From assembly GCF_001552655.1 (NCBI RefSeq), contig NZ_BCRP01000005.1:62001-126000 (forward strand): DNA of 64,000 bases, given 5' to 3'. The notes below the pieces were generated by a model. The model ran no database searches. It was not told the origin of the DNA and worked only from the letters and a program-made list of their open reading frames with translations. Position numbers and translations under genes: made by a program. This document shows, in pieces, positions 1-9,662 of this stretch. Position 1 is the first letter of the stretch. Every line of letters begins with the position of its first letter. The stretch is from Alicyclobacillus kakegawensis NBRC 103104. GTDB lineage: Bacteria > Bacillota > Bacilli > Alicyclobacillales > Alicyclobacillaceae.

Positions 1-1393
1 ATCCGTCCACCGCCAATTTGGGATAGACGTTCGGATCCTGATTCAATGCCTGTTGGAGTTGCATGACTGCAGGGAATGACGTCGCTGACGTTGTCTGTGA
101 CAACGTTCCGTACAAGAAATCGTCCTCGGCATCCGCGTTCAGGCTCGGAAAGACGGGCAGGGAGCTGTACGGCGATGTGGGGGCCACCTCTGCCATGGCA
201 TCTGTGCCGACTTTGTACACGGGCTCGGTGCTCGATAAAGGCGCCGGCGCCTTGTTGGAAGACTGATATTGTACATAATCACTCTTCGAACCGCCAGTTT
301 GAAACACATATTCGTTCATGATCTCCCCGATGCTAGTGGCCCATCCTGGATCCGAGGCGTAATTCGCCTTGCTCATTCCGGTTAATGTCGGAGAGCCGCC
401 GTAATGGGTAGCCCCAGGCGTTAAGTAATTTTGTCGGACCTCCCACGCTTCGAACATAATGGCATACTCGCTTGACGGAAATGTGCCGCCATAACCGTAG
501 GCGTCGTCGCCGTAAGCCCCGTAGCCAAACCAGTTGTTCTTCTTCAATGCCAGGTCACTGGTTCCCCATCCTGTCTCTAAAGCCGCATGAGCCAGCAAAT
601 ACGTGGCATTGGCTCCATACTGATTTTGGGCATTGACAAAGTATGCACCCAACCCTTCCATGTCTCCCTTATGGTTTGCGGCAATCCATCCGTCAATTTG
701 ACTGGCCGTGACCGAAGCCGGTGCCGGATACCGCAAATCCACATTGATAAAAAACGAATAAGTCACGTAGATACTCTGTTTCTTGGTCTGGAGGCCATTG
801 GTGGCGACAGCGGTGATGGTGTTCTTGCCATCGCGCAGTTTCAGGGAAAAGGCGAAACGACCGTTCTGCAACTTACTGCCGCTCTGCGGCTTACCGTTCA
901 GATACAGCTTGACGGACTTCTCATTGCTGTTCACGGTGACCTTTTGCGAGGCCAACGTGACCACTTGCCCATTACCCAGACCGCTGATGCTCACCGTCGG
1001 CGCCGCCGGCGCGGTCACCGTCACCTTATACCAGTGCGACAGGCCGTTCACCGTTACCTTCAACCAGGCGGACCCAGCCTTGTGGCCCGTGATGGTCACC
1101 TTGGCCTGACCACTCTTGTTGGTCACCACATGGCCCGCAGAGGCCGTGGCCACGCTCCTATCGTCGCTCTGGAAATACACCAGCGCCCCGCTGATGGCCT
1201 TGTTGTGCGCGTCCTTGATGGTAACCGTGAACGATTCCTTCTGGTTGACTACAAGGCTGTGAAGTTTGGTTACAGATTCGTGTGCGACTTTGGTCGTATT
1301 GTAGTGCGCTGATGCCGCCAGTGCCGACGCAGGTACGGTCATGGTTCCGACAACCGCAGACGCTGCCGCGATGCCCTTGAGCGTACGTTGCAA
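1..1393 (-). CDS. Secreted N-acetylglucosaminidase with Ig-like repeats (partial, 3' end outside window)
   Basis: Cell-wall hydrolase of the glucosaminidase (GH73) type, expected to cut glycan strands outside the cell. It reads leftward from a TTG at 1393 with a strong GGAGG site about 8 bases upstream. The first 27 residues form a signal peptide ending near ALAAS. Two Ig-like/bacterial adhesion-type stretches follow (roughly residues 30-220). The catalytic region contains AALETGWGTSDLALKKNNW, where the Glu in ALETGWG is the expected general acid, followed by a Tyr/Gly-rich YGAYGDDAYGYGG stretch typical of this fold. The frame is still open at base 1. The last visible residues (LQQALN... YPKLAVDG) look like the start of a PG_binding_1 domain. 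The gene has no same-strand partner nearby. The family call is solid; the number of repeats and the binding domain are inferred. Confidence 0.85.
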   Translation of the reverse strand, partial: MQRTLKGIAAASAVVGTMTVPASALAASAHYNTTKVAHESVTKLHSLVVNQKESFTVTIKDAHNKAISGALVYFQSDDRSVATASAGHVVTNKSGQAKVTITGHKAGSAWLKVTVNGLSHWYKVTVTAPAAPTVSISGLGNGQVVTLASQKVTVNSNEKSVKLYLNGKPQSGSKLQNGRFAFSLKLRDGKNTITAVATNGLQTKKQSIYVTYSFFINVDLRYPAPASVTASQIDGWIAANHKGDMEGLGAYFVNAQNQYGANATYLLAHAALETGWGTSDLALKKNNWFGYGAYGDDAYGYGGTFPSSEYAIMFEAWEVRQNYLTPGATHYGGSPTLTGMSKANYASDPGWATSIGEIMNEYVFQTGGSKSDYVQYQSSNKAPAPLSSTEPVYKVGTDAMAEVAPTSPYSSLPVFPSLNADAEDDFLYGTLSQTTSATSFPAVMQLQQALNQDPNVYPKLAVDG

Positions 1394-1583
1394 GAACGTC
1401 CCTCCTCTTCCTTTCTTACTTCAAGAGATGCAGATCTTTAACATTCATCGCGAGACGATGGTAAGCCACGTCAGAGTACCCGTTTCTCCCCTGTTGAAAT
1501 CTATCTTAGGCCTTCTTTAAACGATTTGCGAGTCACGCAATTTTTGTGCCAATGAAAAAATTGTATTCCGAACCAAATAACTA

Positions 1584-1605
1584 CGGGAGCCGATCACGGC
1601 TCCCG
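1584..1605 (-). terminator. Hairpin downstream of galE
   Basis: Inverted repeat CGGGAGCC-N6-GGCTCCCG about 35 bases after the galE stop. On the minus strand it is followed by TAGTTATTTGG, a weak T-rich tract. It probably ends the gal operon and separates it from the glucosaminidase gene. Confidence 0.5.
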
Positions 1606-1640
1606 CACCCTACACCCCTTTGCTGCAGAATGATGAGTTT

Positions 1641-2645
1641 TCACCGCTCATAGCCATGCGGATGGGAACGGTGCCAGCGCCACGCCGAATCCACAATCTC
1701 GCGCAGATCCGCCCGCTCGGGTCGCCATCCCAACACCTCGCGCGCTTTTTCAGAGGAAGCCACAAGGACGGCCGGATCGCCCTCGCGGCGCGGGCCGACC
1801 ACAGCCGGGATGATGCGCCCTGTCACCTCGCGGGCCACGTCAATCACCTGCTTGACGGAAAATCCCTCGCCGTTGCCCAGGTTGAACGCCTCCGCCACGG
1901 TGGTCCCTCCAGACTCATCCAACCGGCGCAGACGCTCCACGGCCAGACGATGGGCGGAGGCCAAGTCCATCACGTGGATGTAGTCGCGAACGCATGTGCC
2001 ATCCACCGTTGGGTAATCGTCCCCGAAGATGGACACCTCCGGCCGCTGACCGAGAGCCGCCTGCAAGATGATAGGAATCAGATGCGTTTCCGGATGGTGA
2101 TGCTCACCAATCGGCAGCGTCGGGTGAGCCCCGGCAGCATTGAAGTAGCGCAGGCTGATGGACGACAGCCCGTACGCCTGCCGGCACCAATGGAACATCC
2201 GCTCAATCGCCAGCTTCGTCTCCCCGTAGGGGTTGGTCGGTACGGTGGCGTCGTCTTCGCGGATGGGCGTTCGCTCGGGCTCCCCGTAGACCGCGGCGGT
2301 CGACGAGAACACGATGCGCTTGACGTTGGCCTCCAGCATGGCGCCCAACAGCCGAGCCGTCGCCGCCACGTTGTTCTCATAGTACTTGAGTGGATTTTTG
2401 ACGCTCTCGCCGACCAGCGAGTTGGCGGCGAAGTGGACCACCGTGTCGACCGCGTGCTCGCGCAGGATGTGGACGATCCGGTCGTGATTGCGAATATCGG
2501 CCTCATAGAAGGGCGCCTCCAGCACCGATGCCGCGTGGCCTGTGCCCAGGTTGTCCACGACCACGACCTCTTCCCCGTGCGCCAACAACTCGGCCACCGT
2601 ATGGCTTCCGATGTACCCGGCGCCCCCCGTTACCAAGATGGACAT
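1641..2645 (-). CDS. galE: UDP-glucose 4-epimerase GalE
   Basis: Cytosolic enzyme interconverting UDP-galactose and UDP-glucose, the last step of the Leloir pathway. The 334-residue product has the normal family length. It begins with the NAD-binding motif VTGGAGYIGSHT and carries the short-chain dehydrogenase pair S...YxxxK (SSTAAVYG followed by NPYGETKLAIE) and the RYFNAAGA motif. It is the last gene of a galT-galK-galE operon and its start overlaps the 3' end of galK by 16 bases, which suggests translational coupling. Gene order with galK and galT leaves little doubt about the function. Confidence 0.96.
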   Translation of the reverse strand: MSILVTGGAGYIGSHTVAELLAHGEEVVVVDNLGTGHAASVLEAPFYEADIRNHDRIVHILREHAVDTVVHFAANSLVGESVKNPLKYYENNVAATARLLGAMLEANVKRIVFSSTAAVYGEPERTPIREDDATVPTNPYGETKLAIERMFHWCRQAYGLSSISLRYFNAAGAHPTLPIGEHHHPETHLIPIILQAALGQRPEVSIFGDDYPTVDGTCVRDYIHVMDLASAHRLAVERLRRLDESGGTTVAEAFNLGNGEGFSVKQVIDVAREVTGRIIPAVVGPRREGDPAVLVASSEKAREVLGWRPERADLREIVDSAWRWHRSHPHGYER

Positions 2646-3850
2646 GCAGCTTCTACCTCCTCGGTGACCTCGCGGGCGCCGGGCCCGATGTCCGTCACGT
2701 AAAACGACGGGGTGAGCCCGGTCGCCTCTGTGTATCGCGCTCGCACGTGCGCCTGGAAGGCCTCGACCTGGTCGTCCGCGACCAAGCTGACCGTACAGCC
2801 GCCGAAGCCTGCCCCGGTCATCCGGGATCCCAGGCAGCCCGGGGCGGACCAGGCGGCTTCCGCCAGCGCGTCGAGCGCCTGACCGGTCACCTCGTAGTCA
2901 TCGCGCAAGGATTCGTGCGACGCGTTGAGCAGGCGGCCGAACTCGGTCAAGCGGCCGCCGCGCAGCGCCGCGATGGCCGCGCTCACGCGACCGTTCTCGG
3001 TCACCACGTGGCGCGCCCGGCGCAGTAGCGTGGCGTCCTGGATGAGCGGGGCGAACTCGTCCCAGTGGTCGGCCGGGATGTCGGCCAAGTGCCGGACCTC
3101 CGGACGCACCGCCCGCACCTGGGCCAGCGCCCGCTCGCACTCGGCACGGCGTTCGTTGTACTTGGAGTCGGCCAAACCGCGCCGCTGGTTGGTATTGGCG
3201 ATGACCAAGCGGCAACCCTCCATCCGCGCCGGGACCAACTCATAGTCGAGGGTGGCGCAGTTGAGCGCAATCGCGGTGTCCGCTTGGCCGGCCGCGACGG
3301 CAAACTGATCCATGATGCCGCAGTTGACGCCGACGAACTCGTTCTCCGCCCGCTGCGTGAGTTTTGCGATATCCGTGACCGAAAGCGGCGCCCGCAGCAG
3401 ACCGCACACGGCCACCGCCGTGGCCACCTCGACCGAGGCAGAGCTGGACAGCCCGGTCCCGTACGGCAGATTGCCGTGCAGGTAGAAGTCCCCTCCCGGC
3501 AGAGCGAGTCCCTGCTGAGCCATCACCCATAACACACCTTTGGGGTAGTTGGCGAAGTCGTCCTCTGGGCGGTACACCCAATCTTTCGCGCTGCCGCGGA
3601 GCTCCACGGTGGTCGGAAAGGAACTGGAGGCGAACCGGAACACCCCGTCGTCGCGCCGGCGCACAAACAGCCATGTGCCCATTGTAAGCGCCGCCGGAAA
3701 GACCCGGCCGCCGTTGTAGTCGATGTGCTCGCCGATGAGATTGACCCGGCCGGGCGCAAAGAAGACGCGCACATCCGCACCGGCGTGTGACCCCTTCAAT
3801 CCCGGAGAAAAGGCAAGAAACGCCCGATAGGCCTCGCGCAGATCCGTCAT
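2630..3850 (-). CDS. galK: Galactokinase GalK
   Basis: Phosphorylates alpha-D-galactose with ATP to galactose-1-phosphate in the cytosol. It is a GHMP-family kinase of 406 residues. Visible motifs are the galactokinase signature around RVNLIGEHIDYNGG, the GHMP ATP-binding stretch GTGLSSSASVEVA, and the C-terminal GHMP motif MTGAGFGGCTVSLV. Asp in GIMDQFAV is the expected catalytic base. The start overlaps the galT stop by 4 bases (ATGA-type coupling) and the 3' end overlaps galE. Nothing unusual is seen. Confidence 0.96.
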   Translation of the reverse strand: MTDLREAYRAFLAFSPGLKGSHAGADVRVFFAPGRVNLIGEHIDYNGGRVFPAALTMGTWLFVRRRDDGVFRFASSSFPTTVELRGSAKDWVYRPEDDFANYPKGVLWVMAQQGLALPGGDFYLHGNLPYGTGLSSSASVEVATAVAVCGLLRAPLSVTDIAKLTQRAENEFVGVNCGIMDQFAVAAGQADTAIALNCATLDYELVPARMEGCRLVIANTNQRRGLADSKYNERRAECERALAQVRAVRPEVRHLADIPADHWDEFAPLIQDATLLRRARHVVTENGRVSAAIAALRGGRLTEFGRLLNASHESLRDDYEVTGQALDALAEAAWSAPGCLGSRMTGAGFGGCTVSLVADDQVEAFQAHVRARYTEATGLTPSFYVTDIGPGAREVTEEVEAACPSW

Positions 3851-4824
3851 GCACGGCTCCCCCTTCGCGCCCGCTCGATGGCCGCCCGCAATCTGGGGGC
3901 CGTCTCTTCGACTGCGGTCGGGTTGCAGGGCGCCCAGGCGCCGGTCTCGGAGGACGCCAGATACTTGATTTTGTCGCGGTCCCTGAGCGGCGGGTAGAAC
4001 TCAATGTGGAAGTGGTAATATGCGGCCGCGGCCCGGTCATGGACCGGACGCTGGTGCATCACCATCATGTATGGAAATTCGCGGTCAAACAGCGCGTCCA
4101 TGCCGGCCGTCACCGATTTCAGGATAGCGGCCAAATCATCTCGCTCCGCGTCGTCCAAATCGGTGATGGCCGATTTGTGCGCGCGGCTGCTGATGAACAC
4201 CCCGTATGGATAATCAGTGAAAAATGGAATGAAGGCCACAAACGAATCGTTCTCCGCGACGACACGCTGCTCGAAGCGAAGCTCCTCCTGATTGATATCG
4301 CAGATCAAGCAGTGACCCGTGGCGGCGTGATGGTTGCGGCAGGACTCCAGTTCGACGCGCAGTTTCTGCGGCACGTAGGGATAGGCGTAGATCTGGCCGT
4401 GTGGGTGCGGCATCGTCACCCCCACCTCGGGGCCACGGTTCTCGAAGATGAGCACGTATTGGTGGCGCGGGTCTTCACCCAACACCGAGAAGCGGTCAAT
4501 CCACAAATCCACCAGTTTGCGGATGTGGGGGATGGACAACTGTGGCAGTGTGGTTGTGTGCTCTGGCGAATACAGCACCACCTCGCACTTGCCGTAGGCA
4601 TCGGCCACCTGGTACAGCGGCGTCGCCACGTCGTCGGGATGCGGAGGATTGGGCGACAGGGCGGGAAAATCGTTGTCGTAGACGAGCACCTCGTAGTGCT
4701 CGGGAACCTTGCCGGATCCAGGGCAAAAAGGGCAGTAGTCCTTCGGCATGTCGGGCCGCTTCTGGCGATTGGAAGCGACCATCGTCCAATCCCCGAGAAG
4801 CGGGTTATACCTCAATTCAGCCAA
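3847..4824 (-). CDS. galT: Galactose-1-phosphate uridylyltransferase GalT
   Basis: Transfers UMP between UDP-glucose and galactose-1-phosphate, the middle Leloir step. The catalytic HPHGQ motif (in TMPHPHGQIYAY) carries the His that becomes uridylylated. The Cys pair in YCPFCPG is the usual zinc site. A longer open frame runs upstream to 5052, but its first 76 residues look nothing like GalT. I place the start at the TTG at 4824, which has a GAGGTGA site 5 bases upstream and gives 325 residues beginning (M)AELRYNPLLGDW, the expected family N terminus. First gene of the gal operon. A minus-strand -10 (TATACT, 4963-4968) lies about 140 bases upstream with no convincing -35. Confidence 0.93.
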   Translation of the reverse strand: MAELRYNPLLGDWTMVASNRQKRPDMPKDYCPFCPGSGKVPEHYEVLVYDNDFPALSPNPPHPDDVATPLYQVADAYGKCEVVLYSPEHTTTLPQLSIPHIRKLVDLWIDRFSVLGEDPRHQYVLIFENRGPEVGVTMPHPHGQIYAYPYVPQKLRVELESCRNHHAATGHCLICDINQEELRFEQRVVAENDSFVAFIPFFTDYPYGVFISSRAHKSAITDLDDAERDDLAAILKSVTAGMDALFDREFPYMMVMHQRPVHDRAAAAYYHFHIEFYPPLRDRDKIKYLASSETGAWAPCNPTAVEETAPRLRAAIERARRGSRA

Positions 4825-5087
4825 CCGTCTCACCTCATTGCTGTCAGGATGCAATAAATTACTGATAATTCTGCCATGTGGTCTCGAGTCCCTATGCGGC
4901 CCACCAAACTCCTTTCCGCAATGGCCCTGCTGACATACCCCCGCACCTCGGGCCACGAGACCAGTATAACAAATCCACCACTCCAGCCATAAGGCGAGAC
5001 GGAAGACTTGCAAGACTAGTGGTGGGGAGGATGGCGCCATCCCGTGCGCCATCCCGGGAGTGGACAGGCGAAGCGGCGGCGAGTCGA

Positions 5088-5903
5088 TTAACCCGCCGCC
5101 TTGGCCAGTTTTTCGGCCGTCGCCGCGACGTGGGCAAACTCGGAGTTCAACTCTTCGATGGTGGCGCTGTGATCCTGGGTGGCTCCACTCATCGTGCGGA
5201 TGGCCTCCGTCATGCGGCTTACTGTCTCCACAACCGCCTCAAGCTGGTGCTGGATGTCCTGCACCGCCTGTTTGCTCTGTTCCGCCATCTTGCGGATCTC
5301 TCCGGCGACCACAGAAAACCCCCGCCCGGCTTCCCCTGCCCGTGCCGCCTCAATCGCGGCATTCAGTCCGAGCATGTGCGATTGCGTCGCCACGCCCTTG
5401 ACGAAGTCGAGCACCGAGTAGATTTTCTCGATGTTTTCCGAAACGGTGTCGGCATGGGCTGCCATGCCCTGAACAGACTCCGCCATCTGGGCCGAGGCTT
5501 GGGCAATTTCGTCGGCGTTGGCGGACATCTCTTGTACCAATGCCGAGAGCTCGCTGGCACCATCGCGAAGTGCGTCCAACCGCTCCTGGCTTACGATGGA
5601 GGTGACGCAGCCGACCACCTGACCGTCCTCAAGGATGGGCACGGCGGTGGCCACGTACGGATAACCGAAGACCGTGGCATCGCGCTCCTCACGCAGCGCC
5701 TGCCCCAGGCGCATCGCCTTCGCCGTCACCGTCTGCTCCATCTCCGTGATGGGAGTGCCGACCTCGTAAGCCGGCTTAATCCGTTCCCCAGGGATCTGCG
5801 TGACCACCTTTTCGGTGTCCAGCACAATGAGGCTGGCGTCCTCCGGGTACGTCTGCCGAATCACGTCCAGACACGCCACAATCGCGTCCAGTTTCGTTGA
5901 CAT
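5088..5903 (-). CDS. Soluble methyl-accepting chemotaxis-type signalling protein
   Basis: Cytosolic receptor of 271 residues with no membrane segment. The N-terminal ~120 residues form a small sensor domain (IVLDTEKVV ... GYPYVATAVPI ... VVGCVTSI) resembling a CACHE/PAS-like fold. After a short linker comes a compact MCP signalling helix pair whose hairpin tip is recognisable as LGLNAAIEAARAGEAGRGF, followed by VVAGEIRKMAEQSKQAV. The start is the ATG at 5903 (GGGAGG 8 bases upstream), not the more upstream in-frame codon. It has its own promoter and no chemotaxis genes nearby, so the ligand and partner are unknown. Confidence 0.85.
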   Translation of the reverse strand: MSTKLDAIVACLDVIRQTYPEDASLIVLDTEKVVTQIPGERIKPAYEVGTPITEMEQTVTAKAMRLGQALREERDATVFGYPYVATAVPILEDGQVVGCVTSIVSQERLDALRDGASELSALVQEMSANADEIAQASAQMAESVQGMAAHADTVSENIEKIYSVLDFVKGVATQSHMLGLNAAIEAARAGEAGRGFSVVAGEIRKMAEQSKQAVQDIQHQLEAVVETVSRMTEAIRTMSGATQDHSATIEELNSEFAHVAATAEKLAKAAG

Positions 5904-5943
5904 CCGTGTTCCTCCCGAACTCAAATGAGTAGAACTAGTATGT

Positions 5944-5972
5944 ATTCTAGCCTATGAGAGGAACAGTATCAA
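5944..5972 (-). promoter_or_regulatory. Sigma-A promoter of the chemoreceptor-like gene
   Basis: Minus-strand TTGATA, 17 bp, TAGAAT, about 40 bases upstream of the ATG at 5903. Confidence 0.65.
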
Positions 5973-6022
5973 TCACTTTCCATCCGTTTTAATCCATCGC
6001 GGAGCCCGGTTGCCAACCCCCA

Positions 6023-6496
6023 TCAACCACGCAGGGCGCGCGTCAGGTTGGCCATTTCTATGGCCGACACGGCCGCGTCCCAGCCTTTATTGCCGGCCTT
6101 GGTGCCGGCGCGCTCAACCGCCTGCTCAATCGTGTCGGTGGTGAGCACGCCGAAAATGACCGGGCACTCAGACTGCAAGGATACCTGCGCCACGCCTTTG
6201 GCCACCTCTCCCGCCACGTAGTCAAAGTGTGGCGTGGCCCCGCGGATAACCGCGCCCAGGGCGACAACCGCGTCGTAGCGCCCGGACTGGGCGAGCTGCT
6301 TGGCGATGAACGGGATCTCGAAGGCGCCCGGCACCCAGGCGACCTCCACGTCCTCCTCGCGCACACCGTGCCGCTTCCAGGCGTCGATGGCGCCGCCGAG
6401 CAGGCGCTGTGTGATAAACTCGTTGAAACGGCTGATGACAACGCCAAACTTCAGTCCTTCTCCAGTCAGGTGACCTTCGTACGTGCGGATGTTCAT
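6023..6496 (-). CDS. ribH: 6,7-dimethyl-8-ribityllumazine synthase
   Basis: Condenses 5-amino-6-ribitylaminouracil with dihydroxybutanone phosphate to lumazine, the penultimate riboflavin step. The 157-residue product shows [13 protein letters not shown] near the N terminus, the substrate-binding [15 protein letters not shown] and [16 protein letters not shown] with the catalytic His. The start is the ATG at 6496 (AGGAGG 7 bases upstream), which removes 24 upstream residues. Last gene of the rib operon; the ribBA stop lies just upstream. Confidence 0.95.
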   Translation of the reverse strand: MNIRTYEGHLTGEGLKFGVVISRFNEFITQRLLGGAIDAWKRHGVREEDVEVAWVPGAFEIPFIAKQLAQSGRYDAVVALGAVIRGATPHFDYVAGEVAKGVAQVSLQSECPVIFGVLTTDTIEQAVERAGTKAGNKGWDAAVSAIEMANLTRALRG

Positions 6497-6512
6497 GTTG
6501 GCTCCTCCTGTC

Positions 6513-7703
6513 TCACAGGTGCAACAGATGCCCCAGCTTTTCGCGTTTTGTCTGCAGATAGTGTTCATTGTACGGATTGCGGTCCACTTCCAGCGGAACC
6601 CGCTCTACCACCGTCAGGCCGTGGCCCTCAATGCCTCGGATCTTGCGCGGGTTGTTGGTCAAAAGCCGCATCTTGCGCACCCCAAGGTCATGCAGAATCT
6701 GCGCCCCGATGCCGTAGTCGCGCAAGTCGTCGGCGAAACCCAGGCGGTGGTTGGCCTCCACCGTATCCGCCCCCTCGTCCTGCAGTGCGTAGGCGCGGAT
6801 TTTGTTCAACAGGCCAATCCCTCGGCCTTCCTGGCGCAGGTACAACAAGACCCCTTTGCCCTCCGCCGCAATCTGCTGCATGGCCGCGTGCAGCTGCGGC
6901 CCGCAATCGCAGCGCAGCGAGGCAAAGGCGTCACCAGTCAGGCACTCCGAGTGCACGCGCACCAGCGTCGGCTCTCCGTCCATCTCGCCCATCACCAGGG
7001 CCACATGCTCCTTGTCGTCCAGCTGATTGGTGTAGACCACGGCCTGAAACTCGCCGTAAGCCGTCGGCAGTTTCGCACTGGCGCGGCGCTCGACGAGCTT
7101 TTCCGACCGCTTGCGGTAGGATATCAAATCGGCAATCGAAACGACCTTCAGACCGTGGCGGGCGGCCAGCTCCAACAGTTGCGGCAGGCGCGCCATCGTG
7201 CCGTCTTCGTTCAGGATCTCACAGATCACGCCCACCGGCTCCGCCCCGGCGAGGCGGGCGAGATCCACCGCGGCCTCGGTGTGCCCGGCGCGGCGCAGCA
7301 CGCCCCCTTCCTTGGCAATCAGCGGGAAGATGTGCCCCGGGCGGCGAAAATCCTGGGGCCGCGCATCCGCGCGCACCAGCGCCGCGATTGTCTGCGCCCG
7401 CTCGAAGGCGGAGATGCCCGTGTGTGTCCGCGCCTCGTCGACGGAGACGGTGAAGGCGGTGCCGTAGGTGTCGGTGTTCTGTTCCACCATCGCGCGAAAC
7501 CCCAGCCGCTGGGCCCGGTCCGAGGTTATCGGCACACACACAAGCCCGCGCCCGTGCGTGATCATGAAATTGATGACCTCGGGCGTCGCCTTCTCGCCGA
7601 GCGCCACAAAATCGCCCTCGTTCTCCCTGTCCTCGTCATCGACCACAATGACCACGCGGCCCGCACGCAGGTCCGCGACAGCTTCCTCAATCGAGTTCAA
7701 CAT
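6513..7703 (-). CDS. ribBA: Bifunctional 3,4-dihydroxy-2-butanone 4-phosphate synthase / GTP cyclohydrolase II
   Basis: Two-domain cytosolic enzyme supplying both precursors of riboflavin. Residues 1-200 are the RibB domain, with the acidic [11 protein letters not shown] loop. Residues 205-396 are GTP cyclohydrolase II, with the zinc cysteines in [17 protein letters not shown] and the [11 protein letters not shown] motif. At 396 residues it has the usual fused length. The ATG at 7703 is preceded by a GGAAGGA site. It lies between ribE and ribH in the operon controlled by the FMN riboswitch. Confidence 0.96.
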   Translation of the reverse strand: MLNSIEEAVADLRAGRVVIVVDDEDRENEGDFVALGEKATPEVINFMITHGRGLVCVPITSDRAQRLGFRAMVEQNTDTYGTAFTVSVDEARTHTGISAFERAQTIAALVRADARPQDFRRPGHIFPLIAKEGGVLRRAGHTEAAVDLARLAGAEPVGVICEILNEDGTMARLPQLLELAARHGLKVVSIADLISYRKRSEKLVERRASAKLPTAYGEFQAVVYTNQLDDKEHVALVMGEMDGEPTLVRVHSECLTGDAFASLRCDCGPQLHAAMQQIAAEGKGVLLYLRQEGRGIGLLNKIRAYALQDEGADTVEANHRLGFADDLRDYGIGAQILHDLGVRKMRLLTNNPRKIRGIEGHGLTVVERVPLEVDRNPYNEHYLQTKREKLGHLLHL

Positions 7704-7741
7704 CGCGTTCGCCTTCCTTCCCTAGGTTCCGACCGACGCCT

Positions 7742-8425
7742 TCAGGCGTACCCGTGTTGACGCAGGAAGCCCAAATCCAAACCGGGGCCTCCCGCCAATC
7801 CGTCCTTCTCGGCGCCCACAGCCGGCGGGGTGTCCAAACGGGGGGCGGCCAGCTTTTCCAGGTACTTGGCCAGAACGTCCACCTCCAGATTGACCTCCTG
7901 GCCGACCTTGGCATCCAAGAGCGTCGTGTGGGCACCCGTATGCGGGATAATGGAAACGCGGAACCCCTTGTCGTCCACATCCATCACCGTCAGGCTGACG
8001 CCGTCCACGCAGATGGAACCTTTCTCCACGACATAACGCAGGACGGACGGCGGAGCGGAGATGGTGAGCACCGTCGCCACACCTTCCTGCGTGCGTGCGG
8101 CGAGGGTGCCAACCGCGTCGACATGGCCGGCGACAATGTGCCCGCCGAGGCGGTCCCCCACGCGCAGCGCCCGTTCCACGTTGACGCGGCTGCCCGGGCG
8201 CAGGCGGCCCAGGTTGGAGCGGCGCAGGGTCTCCTTGACCGCGTCCGCGGTGAATGTGCGCCCGTCAAACGCCACCACCGTCAGGCAGACGCCATTGACC
8301 GCGATGCTGTCACCCAGACGCACGTCCTCCAACACCCGTTCCGCCGCCATCCGGATACGCACACTCTGGGCCCGCGGCTCTATGTCCACCACGCGCGCCA
8401 CTTCTTCAACCAACCCGGTGAACAC
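7742..8425 (-). CDS. ribE: Riboflavin synthase alpha chain
   Basis: Dismutates two lumazine molecules into riboflavin. The sequence has the internal duplication of two lumazine-binding barrels: FTGLVEEVARV ... LGDSIAVNGVCLTV in the first half and GHIVAGHVDAVG ... KGSICVDGVSLTV in the second. I choose the GTG at 8425 (AGGAGGGG upstream), giving 227 residues starting (M)FTGLVEEV, which matches the family N terminus; the longer frame up to 8506 lies inside ribD. The start overlaps the ribD end by 20 bases. Confidence 0.95.
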   Translation of the reverse strand: MFTGLVEEVARVVDIEPRAQSVRIRMAAERVLEDVRLGDSIAVNGVCLTVVAFDGRTFTADAVKETLRRSNLGRLRPGSRVNVERALRVGDRLGGHIVAGHVDAVGTLAARTQEGVATVLTISAPPSVLRYVVEKGSICVDGVSLTVMDVDDKGFRVSIIPHTGAHTTLLDAKVGQEVNLEVDVLAKYLEKLAAPRLDTPPAVGAEKDGLAGGPGLDLGFLRQHGYA

Positions 8426-9581
8426 CGTGTTTCCCCTCCTCTTGCGCAGGATAAACGAGACGCCCGTCGACGCGGATGTCGCCGTCCACCACCTCGGTGC
8501 GGACATCAGCGAGCGTCACCGCTTCCTCCATCCGCACAGTCGCAAGGCCGTCGAGGGCCGGTATGCCCCCGCCCAAGAGCTTCGGCGCCAGGTAGTACAC
8601 CACCCGGTCTATCAGCCGCTCGCGCAGCAGCCCGCTCACCAGGGTGCGCCCTCCCTCGACGAGGACGCTGTTGCATCCGCGCCGGGCGAGATCAGCCAGG
8701 GCATCGGCCAGCGGAACCCGGCCGTCCGCCCCGGGCGGCAAACGGACGATGTCAATCCGCCCCTCGCCCGCCTCCGTCAGCCGCCGCTCCCGCTCATCGG
8801 GCGCCGCCTCCGTCGTGTAAATCAAGGTCCGGCCCGGCTCGCGCAGCAACCTGGCACACTGCGGCGTCCGCAGCGTCGAATCCAACACCACCCGCAGCGG
8901 CTGCCGGACCCCCGAGCGTGACCGGAAGCGCACGGTGAGCTGCGGATCGTCCGCCAGGATGGTCTGCACCCCGACCGCGATGGCCGGAATCCGCCAACGC
9001 AGCCACTGCACCTCCTGCCGCGCGGCCGCGCTGGTCACGTAGCGGCTGTGTCCGGAAGCCGTCGCGATGTAACCGTCCAGCGTGGCGGCTGCCTTCCACA
9101 CAACCAGCGGCCGGCCCGTCGCCATCACGTGAAAAAACGCCTCGTGCAGCCGCTTGGCGGCTTCCTCCTCGACGCCGACGACCACCTCGATGCCCGCCTC
9201 GCGCAGGCGCGCCAGACCTCGCCCCGCCACCTGCGGATTGGGGTCCGTACAGGCGACGACCACCCTGCGCACCCCGGCGGCAATCAATGCATCCGCGCAC
9301 GGAGGCGTGCGGCCGACGTGGCTGCACGGCTCAAGGGTGACGTAGGCGGTGGCGCCGCGGGCGGCTTCCCCCGCCATGCGCAGCGCGTGCACCTCCGCGT
9401 GCGGCCCCCCCGCCTTCAGGTGCGCTCCCTGGCCCACCACTTCGCCGTCGCGGACGATGATAGCGCCCACGGAAGGATTCGGGCTCGCCTGCGCCAACCC
9501 TAACTCCCCGAGCGAGATGGCCTGCCGCATGAAGTAAGCGTCCAGCTCAAGGTCCACTGCTTCAGCTTGTACGCCGGTCAT
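8406..9581 (-). CDS. ribD: Bifunctional riboflavin biosynthesis deaminase/reductase
   Basis: Performs the second and third steps from GTP: deamination of the pyrimidine and reduction of the ribosyl side chain. The N-terminal CMP/dCMP-deaminase domain (to about residue 150) shows HAEVHAL and the zinc cysteines in EPCSHVGRTPPCADAL. The C-terminal reductase domain has KAAATLDGYIAT and VEGGRTLVSGLL. The start is the ATG at 9581 with GGGAGGA 7 bases upstream, giving 391 residues. First gene of the operon, directly behind the riboswitch terminator. Confidence 0.95.
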   Translation of the reverse strand: MTGVQAEAVDLELDAYFMRQAISLGELGLAQASPNPSVGAIIVRDGEVVGQGAHLKAGGPHAEVHALRMAGEAARGATAYVTLEPCSHVGRTPPCADALIAAGVRRVVVACTDPNPQVAGRGLARLREAGIEVVVGVEEEAAKRLHEAFFHVMATGRPLVVWKAAATLDGYIATASGHSRYVTSAAARQEVQWLRWRIPAIAVGVQTILADDPQLTVRFRSRSGVRQPLRVVLDSTLRTPQCARLLREPGRTLIYTTEAAPDERERRLTEAGEGRIDIVRLPPGADGRVPLADALADLARRGCNSVLVEGGRTLVSGLLRERLIDRVVYYLAPKLLGGGIPALDGLATVRMEEAVTLADVRTEVVDGDIRVDGRLVYPAQEEGKHGVHRVG

Positions 9582-9633
9582 AGTCTGTCCTCCCTGCGAC
9601 CCCTGCCTTGCGGAGCATAGCGGACCACAAAGG

Positions 9634-9662
9634 AGGCCCCCTGGAATCCACCCAGGGGGCCT
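9634..9662 (-). terminator. Riboswitch-controlled terminator before ribD
   Basis: Stem AGGCCCCCTG/CAGGGGGCCT with a 9-base loop, followed on the minus strand by CCTTTGTGG. It lies between the FMN aptamer and ribD, where transcription attenuation is expected; the T tract is short. Confidence 0.6.

Noticed and set aside
587-2702. Long plus-strand open frames opposite the glucosaminidase and galE genes
   Set aside because: GC-rich shadow frames: no ribosome sites, Arg/His-rich composition, and the minus-strand genes are certain by motif.
4825-5052. N-terminal extension of GalT
   Set aside because: Its 76 residues do not resemble the family and it covers the operon leader; the TTG at 4824 has a proper ribosome site.
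5040-5075. GGATGGCGCCATCC palindrome after the chemoreceptor-like gene
   Set aside because: Perfect but short and without a T tract; not distinctive enough to call a terminator.
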